The notes beneath the pieces are model-generated. The model was not told the DNA's origin. It was given only the letters and a program-made list of their open reading frames with translations, and made no database searches. Of a stretch of 64,000 nucleotides of DNA, positions 55,644-64,000 are shown piece by piece. A program made the translations under genes and the position numbers. The stretch comes from Sphaerosporella brunnea (Eukaryota > Ascomycota > Pezizomycetes > Pezizales > Pyronemataceae). The stretch lies in NCBI GenBank assembly GCA_008704415.1, contig VXIS01000233.1, forward strand, positions 1 to 64,000, read 5' to 3'. Position 1 is the stretch's first letter. Every line of letters starts with the position of its first letter.

Positions 55644-56097
55644 TAGTGTTGCGCACGAGCGACGGCTCGAGCAAAAAGCTCGAGCCGCGAGCACGAGCCC
55701 GCTCGAGTCTATGTATTTTTGAGCTCGAGTGCGCTCGATCGAAAGGTTTTTGAGCTCGAGTCGGACTCGAGTCATTCGAGCTTTCTAGATAGCAGCAGGT
55801 TTCACCGCCAGTACCCTCAAGTTGACTCCACGTCCTAAATCCACCCCGCTCCCCCCCCCGCTTCTACAACCACCCCGCTCCCCCCCCCCTTCTACAACCA
55901 CCCCGCTCCCCCCTCTCCCCCTCCCCCTCTCAACTCCAAAACCCCAACTTCACCCGGACAACCTCACGGATGCGAGCCAACCAACCGCCAGCGCTCAGCG
56001 CACGTATGGAAGAAGATGCCATGCGAGCATTCAACAAAGACCTCAGTGGACGTTGGGGTAAGGAGCTGCTTTTCTCACCGCCGTTGACCTCACTCTA

Positions 56098-56532
56098 ATG
56101 GCTCTAGATACCTTGCATGCTGCCGCTGGGGCGCAGACGCTCAGTGGAGACGCAACCTCACCATATACCGCCTTTCTCTACGCCCGTAGGATATTATTTT
56201 GTGAGGAGGTTGCAGGGACCGCTCGCAGACAGTCCACAAAAAAGACGGCAACAGAGGAGCTCTCAGGATCAGAGGCAGACCCCGGAACGGAGGCAGACCC
56301 CGGAACGGAGGCTGATACTCAACAACAGCCATCGCCCAAGCGACGCAAAAAGAAGCCGGGAGCAAGTGCGGATAATAAGAGGCCTATAGAACTGGTTCGA
56401 TGCTGCCATAGCCACAAGACGTGGGGTCCATATCGCTCCAGCTATACAACCACCACTGGTTTTAAGCGACACATCGAGACGAAACACCGCAAAGTCCCCT
56501 TCAAGGAAGCCTCCGAACAGAAGATGATATAA
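56098..56532 (+). pseudogene. hAT transposase N-terminal part (BED finger)
   Basis: About 144 residues with an acidic/Thr-rich linker containing a tandem DPGTEA repeat (PGTEADPGTEADPGTEAD), a basic stretch (KRRKKKPG), and the BED-finger residues CCHSHKTW...H...H near residues 97-137. It stops at 56532, before any catalytic domain. The start used by the frame is an in-frame ATG at 56098; earlier coding in another frame (55990-56060) may be a first exon. Confidence 0.65.
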
Positions 56533-56785
56533 GAACTCAGCAACCGACTCGGTAGAGGTACCGGTGGCACATTGCAGCCCATAGCAGCACACCTTGGACA
56601 AATGCCACCCAAGCAGGTCTCGGCAGGCAGGCAGGAGAGCGGTTCTCAGCAAGCAAGTACCGGCAGCTGCTAGCAGAATTCATTGTTGAATCAAGCTCCG
56701 GTTTTCGAATTGTAGAATATCCCCATCATTTCACTGTCTTATTTCCTATCTCAACGGAAATGCTGCCCTCATTGGCCGAGACTCA

Positions 56786-57307
56786 GTGCGGCGGGATACG
56801 ATCGAAATCAAAAACAAGTACCAGGAAAAGCTGCTGGAGGAGATCCAAAGCCATGTGGGTTCAAGAGGACAGAACACTGGATATTTAAGCCTTACAATGG
56901 AGGCATCAGAGAGTACACGTTATTTGTGCGAACCCCCGGTGGACTTAAAGACCGACCCGCTTCACTGGTGGAAGCTCAATCAGGACCGATTCCGAACTCT
57001 TGCAAGAATGGCACGAGATTACCTAGCGATATGTGCCTTCAGCGTACCCTGCGAGCAACTCTTCTCAGTGGCTGGTGACATAATCACCAAGAAGCGGAAC
57101 CGTCTTCTCGAAGAATCGAGTCGCATTCTTCTACTGCTCAAGCATTGGTTGAAGCAGACGGATGTGAAACCCTGGGAAATATGGGGATATGAGGAGGCGG
57201 AGCACGAACCAGCACCGACTGGTGACCATGATGCAGCGGAGGGTGTTGAATCGGACATTGAAGGTTCGCTGAACTCCTCTTCGGGTCTCTCAGACTTATC
57301 CGATTGA
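56786..57307 (+). pseudogene. hAT transposase C-terminal part (dimerisation domain)
   Basis: The 173-residue frame has VDLKTDPLHWWKLNQDRFRT then LARMARDYLAICA, leading into the hATC dimerisation core around residues 85-120 (SVPCEQLFSVAGDIITKKRN), then an acidic tail (GVESDIEGSLNSSSGLSDLS). It is well preserved, but the RNase H-like catalytic residues are not here. The gap to the BED finger is only about 250 bp, far too short for the usual core. Confidence 0.7.
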
Positions 57308-57547
57308 TTTGGGATTGATCTGCGCACTTTATACTCTCATAGATAATTTACATTGCCCTGCAACAGCTCCCGCTGTCCCGACCTCGGACCCGCGTGCGTC
57401 AAAATGTGATTTTATATATGGCGGGCTCGAGCTTTAGCTCGAGCTCATGCTTCCCCGGCTCGGGCTCGTGAGTCGAGCGTCAAAATCGCACGAGCGGGCT
57501 CGAGTCTACCCGCGAGCTCGACTCGACTCCGCTCGTGCGCAACACTA

Positions 57548-58249
57548 TTCCGAACCATCAATGAAGTGCCATAGACCCAGCTGCATAAGCAGATCGCTGA
57601 TGTCTAGCACCCACGTCTTATAGTTATGCTGGTTGAGATTGACGGTGGTCGTAATCGCAGCGGTGGTGGACATGGCGACGTTCTGGTGCGTCGGCGGTGT
57701 GGGTGATGACCGATCAATGAAACTCCGGGTGGCGTTGAAAGTGCAGAAAAGAAGAAAATTGTGGCAAGCAAAGGGTGGTGCCGGCAAGCGAGCGGATGAG
57801 CGAGAGTATAGGACTCTAGAGCTCAAAGAGGAATCGAGGGGACGAGCGAGAGTAAAGGACTCTAGGGCTCGAGAGGATGAGCGAGAGTAGAAGACTCCAG
57901 GGTTCGAGAGGATGAGCGAGAGTAGAAGACTCTAGGGCTCGAGATGATGAGCGAGAGTAGATGACTCTGGGGCTCAAACTCATCGTGATACCAATAGGAA
58001 AGACGCTCAGAAGAAGCGCAAGAGAGGACTCATAACCTGTTGAACGACGAGGTCGAGAGAGGAGATGAAACTTAGTTCTCTATCCGACGCCGGAGGGCGA
58101 GCTTCGGGCCTTTATATACAGCACCGCGTGGGCAAAACAACAGGAAGAAGGGCAACTATCAGCCTACGGCAAACGGAAACAAGAAATCTAGACCCACGGT
58201 CGCCACCCGAAAATCCTTCACGGTTGCCACCCGAAATCATTTTCCAACA
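57548..58249 (-). mobile_element. 5' end of a Ty1/copia retrotransposon (LTR, primer site, gag start)
   Basis: On the minus strand an LTR starts TGTTGGAAAATG (58249), with tatataaagg near 58110, and ends about 57990. A ttggtatcacgatgag stretch follows that fits a primer-binding site of the TGGTATCA type (initiator-Met tRNA). The leader holds four to five about 35-bp tandem repeats (57800-57970, cgagccctagagtc-ttctactctcgctcat). The gag start, ATG at 57674, reads MSTTAAITTTVNLNQHNYKT then WVLDISDLLMQLGLWHFIDG. The element is cut at 57548 by the hAT terminus D1. No downstream gag-pol or second LTR is in the window. Confidence 0.78.
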
Positions 58250-61200
58250 GTTACTGTTCAGATGGCCGAGCTATGGCTAACATCGCCCTCTCAACCACCC
58301 CCTCCCCATCCGGCAGCCCACTACATCAGCCTGGCCTCGAGCTAACCTGGGCGTTGTAGTCCTAGGCCTCCTGGATGTGTCAATGTATTACTCTCGTTGC
58401 CTTGCTTCCTGGAGTTCAACTAGTACAGTTAAGACCGACATTCCCTCCTCTGGTTTCGTCGTCCGCACCTCCACCCTACCTGGTGCATGAATAAAGCTAT
58501 CTAGACGCCAGCTTAGCATGGAATAGGTGCTTTAGTGGTTCCATAATCCGCAGAAGGTATCGCGACCGTTGCTGTTGTTGCTGGTCTTCAACAGGTTGGA
58601 TATATCCAAAATCCTCCCTCCTGCGCCCACGCACCAGCTGCTATCCTTCTTGCTTCCATTGAAAGATACATGGGCTGCGAGGGTTCTTGCTATCCTGGTA
58701 AACGCCCTGGACCTGATGCCAACGTCGTCGTTTTCACTGAGTTTGAATTGAAGCAGTAGTGTGTGAAATCGGTTCCTCTGACGCCCCTCGCACCTGTACG
58801 CATTCTCTCTTGAACTGGCAACTGTTTGTAAGGAAAGGCCAATCATGAACGCGCTGAATGTGTCTATGGTATCAATGTTTCCACTGCATATGAATTGATA
58901 AAATTTGCGCTTCCTGCTGCCTGACTACGTGTACGTGTGCCGTGTTCGTAGCTAGGGCATATTGACGCGGTCAATGGAGTGTGGCCATCGGCGTACTTGC
59001 AGTATCTAAGCTAGTAGCTGTGTGTTCAAAATATCTTAAGCCCTTAGCCGCTGTTATTCCCCACCTCGTGTTGCCTCATTACCTTTATCTGGGCGCAGTT
59101 GGACCTAAATCTAATTGTCCTAGTAGGACCTATACTGCACTGCATGCTGCTGTTCAACCAGTCGAGATATGGTCAAAACAACTTTCAGCTGCCTGTAACC
59201 CTAGTAGCTGCACCAGGCCACCTTTTACATTCCGAGCAGTTCTCCGAAGGATAGTAAGTGTGCTGGATCAGCTTTGTCTATCGTCGTGCTTGCTAATCAA
59301 CGGGTAGCGTTTTGGTCACAATATCCTCCTGCTGCACCGGCTTGTATCCCCCTCACTGCTGGGACCCCACAAGGCTGGACTGATTCATATTTCACATGGA
59401 GTTAGTTGACCTCCTCATTTTGAATGCGATAAATCTTTGGCAGTCATCGCCGAGCTTGATGGTATTGAACTGGCCGAAGTATAGTGCGCTAGTACTTGCT
59501 TCCTGAATACTTCTGACTGGCCGGAAATTAAGCTGGTTGTAGTCACGCTAGGCCTACTAATTGCGGTGAATCTGATGCCACCGTGGTAGGTTTTACCGCG
59601 TATAATGTGCTCAAGTTATGAGTGAAATCACCTTATTCTGCACCGCTGGCCGACTACCTGTACCTCACTGCGTCAATTGCGGCGTCACTGGCACCAGTTG
59701 CTCCCTCACCTGTTGCGTCACCAGTGTCCCTGGTGCCGCCTCTCCTCTGAGCCCTGTGACCTCGTCTCACCTCTCGTAACCACTCCTCACCACTCGCCAC
59801 CTGTCCTCACCTCACCGCACTATACCCCTGCTGACCCCGTTGCGGCGGTTCGCAGCCAACACGAACTACCCCAAGCTAGGCCTCCTCCACAGCACCTCCT
59901 GCAGCTTCATATCTCTGAGGCCCAATCCAAACCTTCCTTGCAGCTCGCACTGCAACCCCGACCGGTGGGCGCCATCCCTTGGGGTCTGCATGTGCGATGT
60001 CACTTGTGGAGCCATTGTCAACATCAAGAGACTCGGATACGGCAACTTCATCCTGCCAACTCGACAATGAGAGACTAGATCAGGAAGACCCGCCAGCGCA
60101 CCATGTGTTCTTATGCCATTCAGCGGAGCCGACTCCGGCAATAATACTGGACTGGAGGAAAAGAGTCGCGCTGTGGTTTAGGGTCTGTCAATTTATCCAA
60201 CAGCTCGAATTTGTGAGATTCACTGCATACCCCGTGTTAAAAAAATGCATTCCCAATTGCTCAGCCCCCGATTTACCCAACCGGTTGGACGTCCTACCTG
60301 TTGAAGACCCCCACAATGGCCGCTTCACCTGCTTCACCACCATGATCTGCTACAGAATCGTGGATCTCCCCCCCAACTCCCGCTCAGACTCCGTTATGCT
60401 CCCGCTGCCAGCAATGTTACGGAGCGTGATATGCACTCGTTCCATGACCCTCACCGTGACCTTCACGTCTTCAACAACGTGGGTTAGCTATAACTGTCAC
60501 CTCTCAACAGCACCTCTCTTGCAGCACTCCCTTCTGTGCATCTCACGACACGCCTTCCGGAAAGACCAATGTTGTGCCACTACCCGCTCCGTGGCTTCTA
60601 TCGGCTACCACCGTACCCATACCCATCACAGCGAGCTCAGCTAGAGAGGCAAATGATTCGGCGCTATTCGCAACAACACCGAAGCCCGTGGAAGCTATCA
60701 TAAACGCCTAGGTGAAAGCCAGAGTCCTTCTCATGCTTTGGACCAGCTTCTGCGCCACGTCTACTCGTTTGGACACTGCACCATCTGTCCGGGAGGAGAA
60801 ACGTAAGACCAGGCGGTTGAAATACCAATGAGTGCATTAAAAGTCTGCGTTCAAACGACGCGAGCGTGGTTGGACACAGACCGGGTATTATCACATGGAT
60901 GGATGATAGGAAACCTCGCAATCATCGAGATCAACACGACTGCAAGAATTTGTGGAAGGTTCTCGGTGCCGGCCGGTTGCCAGTGGGAATAGCAATTGTA
61001 GCAGTGAGATGGCAACAGGCCGATGATAACATGGGGGTTTGTGAACTTAGTTTTCGCAACTGGAAGATGGGGAACTTGGCAACTTGGACTAGAATCCGCT
61101 TTTGGGTCTATCGGTTTTTGTTCACTGCTTGGTGTTTCGAATTGCAGCGTCCAATCTTGCTGGCAAACATACCAGTCAGATCTTGCGGTAGGGTTACCAA

Positions 61201-62399
61201 GCTCCGGAGGGGCTACGCCTGCGGCCTGCGGTGGCAGCAGTGCCGCAACCACGCCGGCTCGGCAATGAAAACCTCGGGCGAAGTGGCCTAGTACAAACGA
61301 GGGAACGATGTTTCCAATTTCTCGCCTCCCGTATAAACGTTCGCACGGCAAAACTTCGACTTGGTGAAAACTACATTGAAACCTCGCCGGTGCCAAAACA
61401 TCGCCTTCCCCAAGGCCAACCTAAAACCTCCCCGGTGCGATCTATCCCCGCCCTACGACCTGCATTCTTCCAATGCACTCACTCTGCGGAAGCAATAATA
61501 TGCTCGGTCAAACTGGCAGTGTGGCTGTTTTGATCACTGGCTTGGCCGCTATAAAAATGCGATGGAGACGGAGAAAATAAAGGAACCAAAGATTGAGAGT
61601 TCGCGATAGACGCTGGCTTGTGAAATCGAGCAGTGATTGGGACTACTGATGAAGTCGCAGTTTCAGTAATCAGTGATCTGGCTGAACGACGAGAAATCAC
61701 TGCAGTTACGTGGCCACTGTGGAACGGGCAAGAGGTGTGTTTGCACTGCGCCCGATAGTCAAACTGACCCACCTGCTTTAGACTCTTTCCACCGCTGTTG
61801 GAAATTGCTCCTCGGGCCAGTTCGTTTGTAGCGAGAAAACTGTCCTGCGTCACCTGTACAAGTCTTGAGAAGCTTAGCTGCGTGACTCCCAAGTCAGCGG
61901 GAGGATTGCATGCGAGATGGGCAACCTCGGAAGCTTTGACCTGGCCGAAACACAGCCGCGCAGTCTTCGTCTATGAACCAGAACAACAAAACCTCAAGCC
62001 AGTTATTGAGGCCCTTGGTCCTCCGGAGCGGATCGTAGGAACAGCTGTTTGCGTCGCAAGGGTTGATTCATGATTCGTGCTTTCCGACGGATGTCGTAGA
62101 TAGCATATACGAAGTCAATAACGATGATTTGAAGCCCTTTAGAGATTATGACATGCTGGAATCGCCTGGCGTGATACTATTGTGATGCGGCTAGGCTGAG
62201 ATGAAGCGTAGATGGGATGTTATTTGATGCAGAAACCGTTCCTAACGAGCACGCTGTGGACGCTGTATTTTTGCCAACTTTTATGTAGCGGGTTTTGGGT
62301 ACAACACTTCACTCGCCACCAGCGGGCGTTGTGACATGCAGATATAACCTCCAGGCTGCTATCCATATAAAAAAAGGTGGGCGAGCTTTCACGGAAATA
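58250..62399. other. About 4 kb without a recognised gene
   Basis: Frames are short and overlap. A TCACC-rich zone lies at 59640-59820 (compare 26.95-27.25 kb). A minus-strand frame at 58846-58532 (104 residues; KLSENDDVGIRSRAFTRIA) and a plus-strand frame at 61798-62073 (91 residues; VYEPEQQNLKPVIEALGPPE) are the most protein-like, but I recognise neither. Confidence 0.35.
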
Positions 62400-62504
62400 A
62401 AACCAGACTAAAGCTCAACCATTTTTGATTGAGTGGACTGGAGCGAGCTCGTGCTCGCCGCTCGAGTTTTGTGCTCGAGCTGGCTCCGCTCGTGCGCAAT
62501 ACGA
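62400..62504 (+). mobile_element. Right-end fragment of a D-type hAT element
   Basis: Has the ctcgag/gagctcgtgctcg subterminal words and ends gctcgtgcgcaatacga (62488-62504), differing at two positions from the 17-bp terminus of D1. The rest of the element is absent. Confidence 0.6.
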
Positions 62505-62850
62505 TACCACAGCGGCGTGCCTGCAGAGATCCACCACAAATATGGAGACAACAATCAGTTGATGGCGAACCAAGATGAAGCATGGAAGCGACACCCGAAA
62601 GAATTCTCGTAGAGATACGATGGTGTTATCATTCAACGTTTAACGGATGGAATAGCTATCCCTGAGTGTGCGTCCTTGCAACAGGGGACGGTGCATCAAC
62701 GGTGTACACTTGGGGAATCATCACAGCTGCCCGATGCGGAGGTCTGGTCGGTTGGTCGTCACTCCCCCGTGCCGGTGGGTTTATCTTTCAAGTAGCGAAG
62801 AGTTCCAAAGAAGGGCAGGTTTTCCACGGCTGTATATTACAATTCGCCAT
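62505..62850. other. Short stretch between hAT fragment and A6
   Basis: No gene recognised. Its right edge marks the point where A6 and A3 stop being alike. Confidence 0.4.
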
Positions 62851-63784
62851 CGAAGTGGATATTTGCACAACAACGGCGAAAGGTATGAATGAAAGGACCG
62901 ACGCAACATATTTATTCAGTAGCCAGAATGAACCCCCCTTTGAAACCTCCACAAGACAAGACGAAACACGATGAGAGTGCCCTAAGACGTCGATCCACCA
63001 AATGAGAAGGTAACTGCAGAAGCAGTGCCATTGGCGTTGATATTCCAGGCAATGTCCACGCCTTGGTAATTGGGCACCTCGACGTTAATGGACGTGGTGT
63101 TTCCCTGAACCGCCGACGCGGACGCCGACGCCGATTCCGGGGTTGTGCTCTCGAGCTTGGGAACCTTCCGAGGATTGTCATTTTCGATAGGCATCTGCTG
63201 ATGATGTCAGAGCGATTGCTCTTGGATGTCGGGGTCAGGGGGTTCACCTTGGCCTTGCGCTTCCGGTTGGCCTTGCGCTTGCCTTTCTTGAGATCAGACG
63301 CTGGGATCGTGGGCGGCGGCGGAACTATTGGTTGGTTGTCAGGCAAGGCCCGGTAGAGTGGAAGAGGTAGTTAGATACCGGTGGCTTCAGAGAATTCACC
63401 GTCAGCAGCGGCAGTCACAACCGCAGCGTCGTCAGGAGCGTCAGGAGCCGGAGTAGCAACCGCAGTGTCAGGAGCAGCAGCACCCGCAACGCGTCCCTGA
63501 AAGACGCGTCGGATGAAGGCGGCCATGACGTCAAGCGAAAAGGAAGAAGAAGGAAAAAAAGGAGAGATGCAAGACGAGACGAAGGGAGGCTGCAGATGCT
63601 ATGGATGGAGTCGGAGTCGAGAGCGGTTGCTGAAGAATGTTGAAGTGTTGATTGCGAGGAATGGAGCCTAGCGCTTGGTTCTACCTCTTAAAGTGCAGAA
63701 CCAAGGGCTAGCTCTTACATCTAACCCTAGGGCACCGATACAGATACCCTAGTTCTACCTTGTTACACCCGTTCATACTCGGAT
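62851..63784 (-). repeat. Repeat unit A6 carrying a small spliced gene
   Basis: On the minus strand it starts ATCCGAGTATGAACGGG (63784), followed by the palindromes at 63722-63753 and 63667-63706 (agcgcttggttctac/gcagaaccaaggg around ctcttaaa). It is close to A3 along its whole length and ends at the same place (gcaaatatccacttcg). The 5' flank differs from A3's, so it is a separate insertion or duplication. Confidence 0.75.
62982..63526 (-). CDS. Family A small protein, copy A6 (145 aa, two introns)
   Basis: Function unknown. Exons on the minus strand are 63526-63379, 63324-63248 and 63194-62982; introns 54 and 53 nt. The product starts MAAFIRRVFQGR, has the basic block KKGKRKANRKRKAK, and exon 3 begins MPIENDNPRKVPKLES and ends SINVEVPNYQGVDIAWNINA then TFSFGGSTS. 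Against A3 it differs at only about ten residues, with no frameshift, loss of splice site or stop. An AATAAATA signal lies about 75 bp after the stop. Confidence 0.75.
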
Positions 63785-63910
63785 TACTGTAGAGCAATGC
63801 AGTATTCGTACTCCAGATCTCAACAGAGGTGAGCTCAAGCCGGAACCGGAAACCCAGAAGGAAAGAAAGAAGCAACGCAAAACGAGAACCCGAGGGAAAT
63901 CTGGTATATG
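63785..63910. other. Short 5' flank of A6
   Basis: No gene recognised. The first bases (ctgtagagcaatgcagtatt) resemble the inverse of the A1 5' flank near 6568-6580. Confidence 0.4.
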
Positions 63911-64000
63911 GGGCGGGTTGTCAAATTCATCAGGTTGAGCGTATGCTGAGTGACATGGAACAGCGGGTGGCGGAGCTGGAGGGGTAGCTGGAGGTCCTTC
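63911..64000 (+). mobile_element. B-family fragment B5, running off the window
   Basis: Reads aaattcatcaggttgagcgt then atgctgagtgacatgg, nearly the same as 3066-3140 in B1. It encodes QIHQVERMLSDMEQRVAELE from the coiled tail of the hAT transposase. The element continues beyond 64000. Confidence 0.75.

Larger units (their letters stand above)
55644..57547 (+). mobile_element. hAT transposon D1, internally deleted, with 17-bp termini
   Basis: Starts TAGTGTTGCGCACGAGC (55644-55660) and ends with its exact inverse (57531-57547). Both subterminal zones (55660-55790, 57420-57530) are dense in ctcgag/gctcgag words, as in hAT subterminal binding arrays. The frame 56098-56532 carries a BED-type zinc finger: RCCHSHKTWGPY then FKRHIETKHRKVPF (C-x-x-like, H-x4-H). 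The frame 56786-57307 carries the hAT C-terminal dimerisation domain: FSVPCEQLFSVAGDIITKKR then NRLLEESSRILLLLKHWLKQ. The catalytic core between them is missing. Flanking 8-mers (gacgtgcg / ttccgaac) do not match, and the two flanks come from different elements. Confidence 0.82.

Overview
The window looks like a transposon-rich, gene-poor stretch of a basidiomycete (mushroom-type, Agaricomycete) nuclear genome. The evidence is short GT-AG introns of 52-60 nt with CTGAC/CTAAC-type branch sites, an intact FunK1-type fungal kinase, and remnants of many fungal element classes: LINE, Ty1/copia, Ty3/gypsy, Tc1/mariner, three different hAT families and a tyrosine-recombinase element. I saw no rRNA, tRNA, CRISPR or bacterial operon structure.

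Layout. 0.5-1.5 kb: deleted LINE. 2.5-3.4 kb: hAT-derived element B1 with a perfect 8-bp target duplication. 4.6-5.75 kb: three-exon orphan gene. 6.6-10.8 kb: nested block of two copies (A1, A2) of a small two-intron gene inside a repeat, plus B4, a BED-finger fragment and MITE C2. 11.1-12.3 kb: decayed acidic-repeat gene. 12.7-13.1 kb: tandem repeat. 13.9-16.4 kb: intact FunK1 kinase. 20.5-21.3 kb: MITE C1. 22.2-23.0 kb: tyrosine recombinase pseudogene. 23.7-25.7 kb: tandem repeat and FunK1 pseudogene. 27.4-27.9 kb: B2. About 28-38.5 kb: nothing firmly recognisable. 38.6-41.0 kb: A3, B3 and a small gene cut by B3. 41.7-42.8 kb: 5'-truncated LINE with RNase H. 45.8-50 kb: two hypothetical genes and a Tc1 remnant. 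51-58.2 kb: A4, Tc1, gypsy remnant, the A5 fusion, a hAT and a copia 5' end. 62.4-64 kb: hAT end, A6 and B5.

The most notable content is family A: six loci (seven modules) of a roughly 137-156 aa protein of unknown function (A5 is a double-length fusion). Every module has two introns of exactly 54 and 53 nt at the same positions. Five of the six loci have two conserved palindromes upstream. The C-terminal exon comes in two classes, one copy looks like a recombinant between subfamilies, and one copy is an in-frame fusion of two modules that keeps all four introns. At least one copy (A2) is bounded by 18-bp terminal inverted repeats, so the family may be a mobile or mobilised gene. I recognise no known family for it.

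The intact single genes (FunK1 kinase, the PD-(D/E)XK-like protein at 48.5-49.9 kb, the orphan at 4.6-5.7 kb) belong to the lineage-expanded, poorly characterised class usual in such regions. Nothing here suggests a shared pathway.
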